Positions 1 through 6,741 of a stretch of 64,000 nucleotides of DNA are shown here, piece after piece. The translations under genes and the position numbers were made by a program. Each line of letters starts with the position of its first letter. Position 1 is the stretch's first letter. Origin of the DNA: Paenibacillus sp. Soil750 (GTDB taxonomy: Bacteria; Bacillota; Bacilli; Paenibacillales; NBRC-103111); contig NZ_LMSD01000004.1 in NCBI RefSeq assembly GCF_001428045.1, positions 124,001 to 188,000 on the forward strand. The letters are read 5' to 3'. The notes below the pieces were generated by a model, which did no database searches, had not been told where the DNA came from, and worked only from the letters and a program-made list of their open reading frames with translations.

Positions 1-93
1 CTGACAGAGGGGCGCAGCCTGGAGACGAACATCGCGCTCGTTTATCACAACGCGCAGACCGCCGCAAGGATTGCGGTTGCGCTGAAGAACTAA
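1..93 (+). CDS. psuG: Pseudouridine-5'-phosphate glycosidase-like, C-terminal end (partial)
   Basis: Only the last 30 codons are in the window; the gene enters from the left edge and ends at TAA. The tail reads ...GRSLETNIALVYHNA... and resembles the conserved C-terminal helix of pseudouridine-5'-phosphate glycosidase (PsuG/YeiN), which cleaves the C-glycosidic bond of pseudouridine 5'-phosphate to uracil and ribose 5-phosphate. The call rests on this short tail from memory of the family, so it is tentative. A strong terminator follows within six bases, so this is the last gene of its transcript. Confidence 0.5.
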   Translation: MTEGRSLETNIALVYHNAQTAARIAVALKN

Positions 94-98
94 TATAG

Positions 99-128
99 AC
101 TCGCTCCCCATGTGGGGGCGAGTTTTTT
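99..128 (+). terminator. Rho-independent terminator after psuG-like gene
   Basis: An 11-bp GC-rich stem (ACTCGCTCCCC paired with GGGGCGAGT) is followed by six T residues. It directly follows the partial psuG-like gene. Confidence 0.85.
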
Positions 129-154
129 GTAGCCATAGGATCATAAGAAGCTGA

Positions 155-352
155 TTAGGCTGCAACAGCCTGCTTCTTCTTTTTCCAAGGCCGGAACACC
201 GAAATACAAAGGATAAACACCGTGACAGCTACCTGCACATAGATCGCATATTGACGCAGCGTCTGATTATGCAGAAACTCAGGATTAGTCAATGCCAGTG
301 CTTTCTCTGTCTCTAAGAGAGTCATATTAGCCAGCATCAACTTATCCACAAG
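155..352 (-). pseudogene. 3' remnant of an unidentified membrane-protein gene
   Basis: The frame on this strand ends with a single hydrophobic segment (YVQVAVTVFILCISVF) followed by a basic tail RPWKKKK, a plausible C-terminal membrane anchor with its tail in the cytosol. Further upstream the open frame runs on only as the antisense of the histidine-kinase fragment, so genuine sequence probably stops near position 350. No start codon with a good ribosome binding site is present. I do not recognise the family. A short expressed peptide starting near 326 cannot be excluded. It reads as the tail of a gene whose front was lost at the junction with the neighbouring kinase remnant. Confidence 0.4.
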
Positions 353-691
353 ACCCAAGTGTTCTATAATCTGCTGACCAATGCCATTCGGTATACGGAG
401 AGAGGTGAGATCGAAGTCCTTATAGAAAGGCAAGGCGACCAGCATCTTCGTGTCTCCGTTCGCGATACAGGCATGGGCATCGATGCCGCGCATCTGCCCT
501 TCCTATTCGAGCGTTTTTACCGGATGGATGAAGCGCGTGCCCGTAACAGCGGCGGTATGGGGCTTGGTCTGGCTATCGCCAAACAATTGATTTTGGCCCA
601 TGAAGGGACCATCGAAGTGAGCAGTCGGCTGGGGGAAGGCTCTGTATTCACAGTTACACTTCCCTTCAACAAGCATGCTGCTTCAGAGTAG
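345..691 (+). pseudogene. Sensor histidine kinase, 3' fragment (ATPase domain only)
   Basis: The frame encodes only the HATPase_c domain of a sensor kinase: N-box NLLTNAIRYT at its start, G1 box DTGMGI, F-box LFERFYR and G2 box GGMGLGL in the usual order. The sensor, HAMP and phosphoacceptor-histidine parts are missing. The frame is blocked by a stop at 314-316, and kinase-like sequence begins abruptly around 345-355 (KTQVFYNLL). No ribosome binding site precedes the GTG at 359. This is best read as a kinase gene beheaded by a deletion or rearrangement that joined it tail-to-tail with the remnant on the other strand. Without a dimerisation domain it cannot act as a normal kinase. Confidence 0.75.
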
Positions 692-1279
692 TTACTCCGT
701 TACCCATTGGGTTTTTAAGGCAAAAGGAACACGCGCTGCCTTCGTTGGAATGACTTCTGGGTAACCAATATAAACAAATCCGACCATCTCTTCTTTGCCT
801 GAGAGACCGAAGTTCTCTTGCATTTTCGGATGATACGTGGGATCGCCAGTCCGCCAGATCGTGCCTAAGCCAAGGGCATGTGCAGCTAGCATCATATTCT
901 GTACGGCGCAGTGAACAGCCGCATATTCCTCTATCACGGGTACGACTGGCTTCTCCGCCGGCGAAACAGCTACTGCAATTACGAGCGGAGCTCGCATGGC
1001 TTTTTTCTCATTGGTGCTGCGCAGCTGCTCTTCTTCTTCCTCAGTCAGCGCAGCATCTGCGCCTGACTTCGCTTCTGCAATGGCGACTTCGGCATAGCCA
1101 CGACCCAGCAGCTTTCTACCCTCGCCCGACATCACCCAGAACCGCCAAGGTTCCGTATTCGCGTGATTCGGTGCCCAGACAGCAGCTTCCAAAATCTCTT
1201 CAATCAATGCGTGCTCGATGGGATCTTGCTTGAGTTTCCCAATACTGCGCCGCTGGCGAATCGCTTCTTTCACATCCAT
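692..1279 (-). CDS. Nitroreductase family protein (YfhC/YdjA-like)
   Basis: This small FMN-dependent NAD(P)H oxidoreductase of the nitroreductase family has about 195 residues. It shows the FMN-binding start (AIRQRRSIGKL), the mid motif APNHANTEPWRFWV, and the C-terminal GLGTIWRTGD typical of the short YdjA/YfhC branch. Such enzymes reduce nitro or quinone compounds in the cytosol; the physiological substrate is unknown. The ATG at 1279 is preferred over the GTG at 1288 because GGGGAG lies 8 nt upstream of it. The stop codon abuts the kinase remnant on the other strand. A perfect 14-bp palindrome about 110 bp upstream (1390-1403) is a candidate operator. Confidence 0.85.
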   Translation of the reverse strand: MDVKEAIRQRRSIGKLKQDPIEHALIEEILEAAVWAPNHANTEPWRFWVMSGEGRKLLGRGYAEVAIAEAKSGADAALTEEEEEQLRSTNEKKAMRAPLVIAVAVSPAEKPVVPVIEEYAAVHCAVQNMMLAAHALGLGTIWRTGDPTYHPKMQENFGLSGKEEMVGFVYIGYPEVIPTKAARVPFALKTQWVTE

Positions 1280-1389
1280 GCTTCCCACTCCCCATTCGGT
1301 TGAATATTATTTGTAGCCGCTCGGCATTGACCGCGCAATCGCGCCTATCCGGCGGTGTGACCGGCGTTAACACCGCATAAGATTCTATC

Positions 1390-1403
1390 TACATTTAAAT
1401 GTA
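1390..1403. promoter_or_regulatory. Perfect 14-bp palindrome upstream of the nitroreductase
   Basis: TACATTTAAATGTA reads identically on both strands. It lies between the nitroreductase start and a bidirectional terminator, so it is in that gene's upstream region. The regulator is unknown. Confidence 0.4.
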
Positions 1404-1464
1404 CATGTTCCCCCACGTATTTTCAATTTTTATTGAATACTCGCCCGCCTTTCCGTGCAAATAC

Positions 1465-1505
1465 AAAAAAGAATCCAACGAGCCTAACCTCGTTGGATTC
1501 TTTTT
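1465..1505. terminator. Bidirectional terminator between mini-CDGSH gene and nitroreductase
   Basis: GAATCCAACGAG pairs with CTCGTTGGATTC around a 6-nt loop, with A-tract before and T-tract after, so it works in both directions. It ends the mini-CDGSH transcript (minus strand) and insulates the nitroreductase. Confidence 0.85.
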
Positions 1506-1530
1506 AGAAATCTTCTATGTGTGCCAAACC

Positions 1531-1608
1531 TTATTTATCTTTTTTAGCGTGTGAACCGTCGCAGTTGCCCTCACCGTTTTGTGTGTTTCCGCATGCACAT
1601 TTACCCAT
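1531..1608 (-). CDS. 25-residue CDGSH-like iron-sulfur mini-protein
   Basis: A 26-codon frame (with stop) starts at ATG 1608. An almost perfect ribosome binding site (GGAGGAGG) lies 8 nt upstream, and a textbook promoter precedes it. The peptide has Cys-x-Cys near the N-terminus, then Thr three residues later, then NCDGSHAKK. This closely matches the CDGSH zinc-finger-like signature (C-x-C-x2-S/T-x3-P-x-C-D-G-S/A/T-H) that binds a 2Fe-2S cluster in mitoNEET-type proteins, with one extra residue in the loop and no Pro. Normal CDGSH domains are about 40 residues, so this is little more than the cluster-binding loop. It is monocistronic and ends at a bidirectional terminator. A Fur box lies upstream, so iron-responsive expression is likely. 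Fe-S binding is inferred from the motif only. Confidence 0.7.
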   Translation of the reverse strand: MGKCACGNTQNGEGNCDGSHAKKDK

Positions 1609-1645
1609 AATCGCTACCTCCTCCAAATGTAATCTTGTTGGGTTT

Positions 1646-1674
1646 ATTATATCCAACTCACTTACATTTGTAAA
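1646..1674 (-). promoter_or_regulatory. SigA-type promoter of the mini-CDGSH gene
   Basis: On the minus strand a -35 TTTACA (1669-1674) is followed by a 17-bp spacer and a perfect -10 TATAAT (1646-1651). Nine-base inverted repeats, CAAATGTAA at 1624-1632 and TTACATTTG at 1662-1670, flank the -10 region and overlap the -35, possibly a second operator. Confidence 0.75.
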
Positions 1675-1697
1675 GTAGTTAATTAAAAGTTAGTAAA

Positions 1698-1718
1698 TGA
1701 GGATAATTATCATTCTCA
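1698..1718. promoter_or_regulatory. Fur box upstream of the mini-CDGSH gene
   Basis: The 21-bp dyad starts TGAGGATAATTATC and ends ATTCTCA, matching the Fur 7-1-7 consensus (TGATAAT-N-ATTATCA) with its TGAGAAT-type flanks. It lies 24 bp upstream of the -35 of the mini-CDGSH promoter and downstream of the convergently placed 3' end of the MFS gene, so the mini-gene is the only obvious target. Confidence 0.7.
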
Positions 1719-1737
1719 ATGGAGCCCTACTTCGCGA

Positions 1738-2964
1738 CTAGCTCGTCATATTTAGCTTTTTATCCGTAGGGAGAAAGGCTGCAAGCAATCCTAGCAACGG
1801 CAAATAGGCACAAAGCCGAATCACGAAGCCGATACTTGTCGCATCTGCCAACGTCCCCAGCACCGCTGAACCAATGCCGCCTAAGCCGAACGCCAGTCCG
1901 AAGAATAGTCCTGATACCGTCCCCACCTTACCAGGCAGCAGCTCCTGCGCATAGACCACGATTACGGAGAAGCCGGACAACAGAATGAAACCGATGCATG
2001 CACATAGAACCGCTGACCAGAACAAGTTCACAAATGGAAGCAGCAAAGAGAACGGCGCTGTTCCCAAGATGGAGAACCAGATCATATTTCGTCTACCGAA
2101 TCGGTCCGCCAAGGGGCCGCCCATAAATGTCCCCACAGCCCCAGCTGCCAATAGAGTGAAAATAATGAGCTGCGCTTTCCCTGTCGTGACTCCAAAATGG
2201 TCCATTAAATAGAACGCGTAGAACCCTGTCATACTCGCCACATAAACGAATTTGGAGAAGAGCAGCATGATCAGAATACCTAGCGCGTAGGCGACTGTTT
2301 TCTTTGGCAAAGGCTTCTTCACGGAAGCTGTTTTACGAACAGCGGAACGTGCGACTAACGCGCCTTGGTACCATTTTGCCACAAATATCTGAACTACGAT
2401 CCCCGCTGCCGCTGCAAAAGTAAACCAAATGATCCCGAACTGACCTAACGGTACGAAAAAAAGCGCTGTAAAAATAGGTGCCAACGCCTGGCCAATGTTC
2501 CCGCCTGTTTGGAAAATCGACTGCGCCAGCCCTCTACGAGGACCCGCAGCTAAGAATGCCACCCGAGAAGACTCTGGATGCAGCACGGATGATCCTAGGC
2601 CAACGAGAATTACGGCCATGATCACATGAGAGAACGTTCCTGCATAGGCCAGTACGACAATACCAAACAGCGAGAAAACCACGCCAATTGGCAGTAAATA
2701 GGGCTTCGGCCTCGCGTCCGTATACAACCCGATCAAGGGTTGGAATAAGGAAGCTGTCACGTTGAGCGTGAAGGCGATCCAGCCGATCTGTGTAAAGCTT
2801 AACTGCAAGGAGTCATGCAGAATTGGGAAGATTGCGGGAATAACCGATTGAATCGCATCATTTAATAAATGCACTAAGCTGATCGAAAATAAAATGGCAT
2901 AGACCGTACGTGCCTGTGTCTGTGCTGAATTTGTAGCAGAAACTGTACCTGTTGCTGTTTGCAT
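1738..2964 (-). CDS. MFS efflux transporter, fosmidomycin-resistance (Fsr) type
   Basis: This is a 12-TM major facilitator of about 408 residues. The N-terminal part closely follows E. coli Fsr: HLLNDAIQSVIPAIFPIL in TM1, SFTQIG, QPLIG in the TM2-3 region and GLGSSVLHPESSRVA. Fsr-type proteins export fosmidomycin and related compounds; the native substrate is not known. The ATG at 2964 is chosen because AAGGAG lies 8 nt upstream, whereas the ATG at 2970 would be only 2 nt from it. The gene follows a GntR-family gene on the same strand after about 100 bp, so that regulator may control it. Confidence 0.85.
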   Translation of the reverse strand: MQTATGTVSATNSAQTQARTVYAILFSISLVHLLNDAIQSVIPAIFPILHDSLQLSFTQIGWIAFTLNVTASLFQPLIGLYTDARPKPYLLPIGVVFSLFGIVVLAYAGTFSHVIMAVILVGLGSSVLHPESSRVAFLAAGPRRGLAQSIFQTGGNIGQALAPIFTALFFVPLGQFGIIWFTFAAAAGIVVQIFVAKWYQGALVARSAVRKTASVKKPLPKKTVAYALGILIMLLFSKFVYVASMTGFYAFYLMDHFGVTTGKAQLIIFTLLAAGAVGTFMGGPLADRFGRRNMIWFSILGTAPFSLLLPFVNLFWSAVLCACIGFILLSGFSVIVVYAQELLPGKVGTVSGLFFGLAFGLGGIGSAVLGTLADATSIGFVIRLCAYLPLLGLLAAFLPTDKKLNMTS

Positions 2965-3069
2965 GAACATTACTCCTTATCATCATATCATCTGACGTTT
3001 TAAATCATGGGAAAGGCAAGGATAACTCCCGCTCCCATCTTCTTCATAATCTTACTCTTTACGTTTACT

Positions 3070-3786
3070 CTAATTGTCCTGCTGAAGAAACTTTTTGACC
3101 TGCTGAACGGTCTTCTCCAGATTCTGAAGTGTCCAATGCTCCGCAGCGGCAACATCCTTATCTCGGATCGCTTGATACAAATTCACATGAAAAAGATGAT
3201 GGTGATCGTGAACCTGCTCATCCTTGACTAAATTCGTCAGAGCTTCCAACATGACTGCTGAAAATGAGCGATACAAATCGACAACAATGCTATTTTTGCT
3301 CGCGACCGCGATTGCCTGATGAAAAACCATGTCAGCAGCTAAATAGGCGTTCGTATCCCCTCGATCCAGCGCCTGCAACCGTTGATCCAACGCTTCACTC
3401 ATCTGCGCCAAATCAGCTTCATCGCGACGTACTGCAGCAAGTCTGGATATTTCGAGTTCAAGCATTTTTCTGACTTCGTAGACTTCCAAAACTTCCGCCC
3501 GACGCAGTCGGTGAACTAGCGGTTCTTGCATCGCTGCATCGGAATGCCCCGTTAGAAAGGTACCAAATCCTTGCTTCTTCTCCAGCAATCCCGCATGCAC
3601 AAGAACCCTCACAGCCTCACGAATGGTGGAGCGGCCAACGCCGAACTGTTCCATTAATTCCGGCTCCGTCGGAATCTTATCACCCATTTTCAGCTCGCCA
3701 TCTGAAATTTTCTTCTGCAGCTGGGTCACAACATCATCCACTAGCTTGGGACGGCGGAGTGTTTGGAAAGAAACCTTCGCATTCAT
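3070..3786 (-). CDS. GntR-family transcriptional regulator, FadR/FCD type
   Basis: A winged helix-turn-helix (residues about 8-76, with IPTEPELMEQFGVGRSTIREAVRVL) is joined to an all-helical FCD effector domain (about 95-230). The FCD part shows the Asp-x3-His pair (ADMVFHQAI) and a His-rich stretch (HDHHHLFH) that in this family ligate a metal or carboxylate effector. FCD regulators usually sense organic acids and control neighbouring catabolic or transport genes. The 238-residue length is normal. AGGAG lies 8 nt upstream of the ATG. The MFS gene downstream on the same strand is the most likely partner. Confidence 0.9.
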   Translation of the reverse strand: MNAKVSFQTLRRPKLVDDVVTQLQKKISDGELKMGDKIPTEPELMEQFGVGRSTIREAVRVLVHAGLLEKKQGFGTFLTGHSDAAMQEPLVHRLRRAEVLEVYEVRKMLELEISRLAAVRRDEADLAQMSEALDQRLQALDRGDTNAYLAADMVFHQAIAVASKNSIVVDLYRSFSAVMLEALTNLVKDEQVHDHHHLFHVNLYQAIRDKDVAAAEHWTLQNLEKTVQQVKKFLQQDN

Positions 3787-4014
3787 CTGATCATCTCCTG
3801 TATGGCGAGTATATCATAGATGCGAACTACTTTTCTATTCTTTACTTAAAATCCACATCAATTTAGCACTCTCTTATTAAGACTGCCAGAAATTTGACAA
3901 TGACGTAGATGATCAGGCAAGCTATAGTTATAGCAACAAGACAAGCACGTGAAATACTAGATGACTAGATTGCTAGAAACACAAATACTCATTATACCAA
4001 GGGGGCCATCCTAT

Positions 4015-5382
4015 ATGACATTTAACAAAAAACTAACACTCATCTCCACGACTGCCATGGCATTTTCCTTATTCGCTTCTCTGACACTGGTTCAACCTGC
4101 CTCCGCTGCTGTTAAAACAAGCGCTGATTTTACAGATTTGGCTGGAAGCAACGCAGCTCTGAAAACGAAAATCGATCGGATGATCGCTGATGGTATTTTT
4201 GAAGGAGTCTCCGGTACAACTTTCGGAATCTCACAAAATATGACACGTGCTCAATTCGCTAAAGTAGCTACGAAAATCTACAATATCCCGGTTGATCTTA
4301 CAATTAACGTCTCCAGCTTCACGGATGTTCATGCAGACGACGCGGCTAATGGTTGGGCGATTCCTTATATTGAAGCGGCCAAAAAAGCCGGTCTGATCGA
4401 TGGCGTTACAGATACAACCTTCCAACCTGGCGAATCAGTTACCGCGGCTCAGTTGGATACCGTGCTCCTGAAAGGATTAGGAAAAACGGTTTCGATGGCA
4501 AGCTCACCTTGGTATACCGATGCGGTTAAACAGGCCACTGCGCTTGGTATTCATCCAACAAACAAAGCTGGCGATCAAGCTGCGACACGCGAGGATCTCG
4601 TAGTTAGCTCGTACGGGGCTCAAGATGCTTTCAACGCTCAGAAACCGCCAGTCGTAACACCGTCTAACCCAAGCAATGTTTCGGTTGTAGGTGATTACCA
4701 TTTGGGCAGCGTTATTGATAGTGGATTAACTAGCTCCGCCACAGGTACCATCACAAAAACGATTGCTGAAGATCCTACGCTAAGCAAATTTGCAAAAGAG
4801 ATCAAAATCAAATTAACAAACTCTGCTGGTGAAGAAATTGCGACTCCTGGCATTGTACAGTCTGTTGTCTCCTTAGATCCAAGCATTGCCAAAGTAGGCC
4901 TTACCTCGGATCATCATGCCTACGTGCTGGGTAACAAACCCGGAACTACGGACGTGAGTCTTATTGTGCAAGTTGGTAATGGGGAAGCCAAACAACTGCA
5001 TGTTAGCGTAACTGTCGAAAGCACTTCTGTGAGTGTGAAGACATTGACAGCAGGGGAAACTTCTATTACTGAACCTATGGATGTTTCAGACATCGTGTAT
5101 AAGGCTAATTTCAATGCATACACAGCCATGGATCTTACGGCTACAGATAACTATGGAAACAAATACGAAGACCTCGATATCTTTAATTATAATTTTGCTC
5201 TAGGCACTTTATTTATCACGAAGGATGTGCAAGGAGAAGCCGGCTCCACTGTTGGAACGGTATCGGTTGATCCTGATGGTACCGTGCATGTAACGGGTAA
5301 CATAACCTCTTTTGAACTTACTGCCGTTTCTGCATCAGGCGTCAAAGTAACAAGCTATGTTACACTAACAACATCCAGATAA
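4015..5382 (+). CDS. SLH-domain cell-surface protein with Ig-like C-terminal region
   Basis: The secreted protein (455 residues) has a signal peptide ending at ASA. Three S-layer-homology repeats follow in roughly the first 200 residues: the first holds FTDLAGSNAALKTKI, the second FTDVHADDAANGWAIPYIEAA, and the third a shorter SPWYTDAVKQATALGI. SLH repeats anchor proteins to pyruvylated secondary cell-wall polymers. After a Pro-rich linker the rest is beta-rich, Thr/Val/Ser-rich sequence consistent with Ig-like domains; no enzyme signature is visible. The ATG at 4015 is chosen over an in-frame ATG at 3961 because AAGGGGG lies 9 nt upstream and the signal peptide begins there. A terminator follows. 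Confidence 0.85.
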   Translation: MTFNKKLTLISTTAMAFSLFASLTLVQPASAAVKTSADFTDLAGSNAALKTKIDRMIADGIFEGVSGTTFGISQNMTRAQFAKVATKIYNIPVDLTINVSSFTDVHADDAANGWAIPYIEAAKKAGLIDGVTDTTFQPGESVTAAQLDTVLLKGLGKTVSMASSPWYTDAVKQATALGIHPTNKAGDQAATREDLVVSSYGAQDAFNAQKPPVVTPSNPSNVSVVGDYHLGSVIDSGLTSSATGTITKTIAEDPTLSKFAKEIKIKLTNSAGEEIATPGIVQSVVSLDPSIAKVGLTSDHHAYVLGNKPGTTDVSLIVQVGNGEAKQLHVSVTVESTSVSVKTLTAGETSITEPMDVSDIVYKANFNAYTAMDLTATDNYGNKYEDLDIFNYNFALGTLFITKDVQGEAGSTVGTVSVDPDGTVHVTGNITSFELTAVSASGVKVTSYVTLTTSR

Positions 5383-5399
5383 GTTGAGCGAAGACATCC

Positions 5400-5425
5400 A
5401 GCTCCCCGTTAGGGGAGCTTTTTTG
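5400..5425 (+). terminator. Terminator of the SLH-protein gene
   Basis: AGCTCCCC pairs with GGGGAGCT around a GTTA loop, followed by six T residues. Confidence 0.85.
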
Positions 5426-5500
5426 TATGCGGACGCACACTAGCCCATCTCTTACATATATTGCTAGTGCTCATCATTTTACAGAAAGGGGTCGGTCTCG

Positions 5501-5896
5501 ATGTACAACGACCCAACCTTTTACCCTTATCCTCCAGCTCAGTATCATCTGTATCCTCCTCATCCCTACCACTATGCACCTTACTGGGCGTGGGACCGCA
5601 ACTTCCCCCCAGTCGATACCAAAATGCTGTCTAACTCCGTCGTTACCTCTGAACATCTGTTAAAGGAAGCCTCTATCGTCGTCAAAAAGCTCACAGACCC
5701 GGCAATCGCCCAGCAATTAATGACGAATGCCCAGAGTGGTAACCAAAAAGAAGTCGATCGCATCGTTAAAACCTTCGGTAGTGATTCCAACATTGAAACT
5801 AGCTACTCCCCCAGTGCCATACAATTCGTGGTTGGTCCCCGCATCACTGGCAATCCATGCTGCCGAGTCACACTCATGCTCAAATGGGGCGAATGA
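5501..5896 (+). CDS. Small protein with Pro/Tyr/His-rich N-terminus
   Basis: This 131-residue protein has no signal peptide. The first 35 residues are very rich in Pro, Tyr and His (YPYPPAQYHLYPPHPYHY), a composition common in spore-coat and coat-associated proteins. The following part (about 40-90) looks helical and amphipathic. The C-terminus ends in a strand-like segment with a vicinal Cys pair (NPCCRVTLMLKWGE). AAAGGGG precedes the ATG by about 9 nt, and a bidirectional terminator follows. I do not recognise the family; a coat role is a guess from composition alone. Confidence 0.65.
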   Translation: MYNDPTFYPYPPAQYHLYPPHPYHYAPYWAWDRNFPPVDTKMLSNSVVTSEHLLKEASIVVKKLTDPAIAQQLMTNAQSGNQKEVDRIVKTFGSDSNIETSYSPSAIQFVVGPRITGNPCCRVTLMLKWGE

Positions 5897-5900
5897 GCAA

Positions 5901-5945
5901 AAGAGCAACCCTTCCCGTACCAGGAGTTGGGTTGCTCTTCTTTTT
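5901..5945. terminator. Bidirectional terminator, convergent gene pair
   Basis: AAGAGCAACCC pairs with GGGTTGCTCTT, followed by a T-run. It sits between the Pro/Tyr-rich gene (plus) and the EcfT gene (minus). Confidence 0.8.
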
Positions 5946-6741
5946 AGCGCACATCTACACTGTTTAGTAGCGGCCACGTAACCGCGAGCCAATAGGATGC
6001 TGCGATGAGCACGACCCAGTAGAGGCTGTAATATACATCCAATACCGAGTAGGAAGATACATAATAATATGTGCGTTTACGACTCATGGAAAAACGCTTC
6101 GCTTCCATCGCCACCGCCGTCCGATGGGCACGGCGAATGCTTTGAGCCAGCAGCGGAATGGCAATCATCCGCATCGTGGTGTACCACGATGTCAGCGGAT
6201 TCCGCTGCTTACGCTTGCCCCTAACCTTGAGCGCATAGCGAAGCGTCTGCAACTCTTCGAGGATGACAGGCAGCATGCGCAGCGCTGCCAGGAAGCTGTA
6301 CGCATACTTCGGCGCGACCTTCCACTGCTGCATCATCGCGTAAAACAACGCGACAGGCCGTGTGGTCAAGCTGAACAGCAAGCCAACGGAGGCAACTTGG
6401 ACGCCGCGTAAGCCAAGATGGATCCCGCGGTAGAAGCTTTCCTCGGTAATTCGAATAATCCCGAGATGAAACCATTCGGTCTCTCCGATACCGAACATCA
6501 TCATCCCTGCTGTGGAGGACACGAAAATTAACAGAAATGGCGACGCATATAGCAACAATCTCTTCGTCGGATGTCCTGATAATAGTGCTAGTGGTAACAA
6601 AGCGCCAATTGTCAGGAACAGCATCATGTTGAGATTATGAGTGAAAACAACCACGATGAATAGCAGTATCGACAAGATAAGCTTCACACCTGGATTAACC
6701 CGATGCAGCCACGTTTCACGAAAGGGGAACGTTATTTGCAT
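5944..6741 (-). CDS. ykoC: ECF transporter transmembrane protein EcfT (YkoC-like)
   Basis: This 265-residue membrane protein is the energy-coupling T-component of an ECF vitamin transporter. It has hydrophobic segments near residues 20-70 and 100-130 and a C-terminal TM. The cytosolic coupling helices carry the Arg-containing motifs that contact the ATPase grooves (ALKVRGKRK and AMEAKRF). It is the last gene of the unit: its start overlaps the end of the double ATPase gene by 10 bp, implying translational coupling. With the YkoE-type S-component upstream and a TPP riboswitch at the head, it should take up thiamine or its pyrimidine precursor HMP. Confidence 0.88.
   Translation of the reverse strand: MQITFPFRETWLHRVNPGVKLILSILLFIVVVFTHNLNMMLFLTIGALLPLALLSGHPTKRLLLYASPFLLIFVSSTAGMMMFGIGETEWFHLGIIRITEESFYRGIHLGLRGVQVASVGLLFSLTTRPVALFYAMMQQWKVAPKYAYSFLAALRMLPVILEELQTLRYALKVRGKRKQRNPLTSWYTTMRMIAIPLLAQSIRRAHRTAVAMEAKRFSMSRKRTYYYVSSYSVLDVYYSLYWVVLIAASYWLAVTWPLLNSVDVR

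Noticed and set aside
880-1233. 117-codon plus-strand frame opposite the nitroreductase
   Set aside because: Antisense of a clear enzyme gene with intact motifs.
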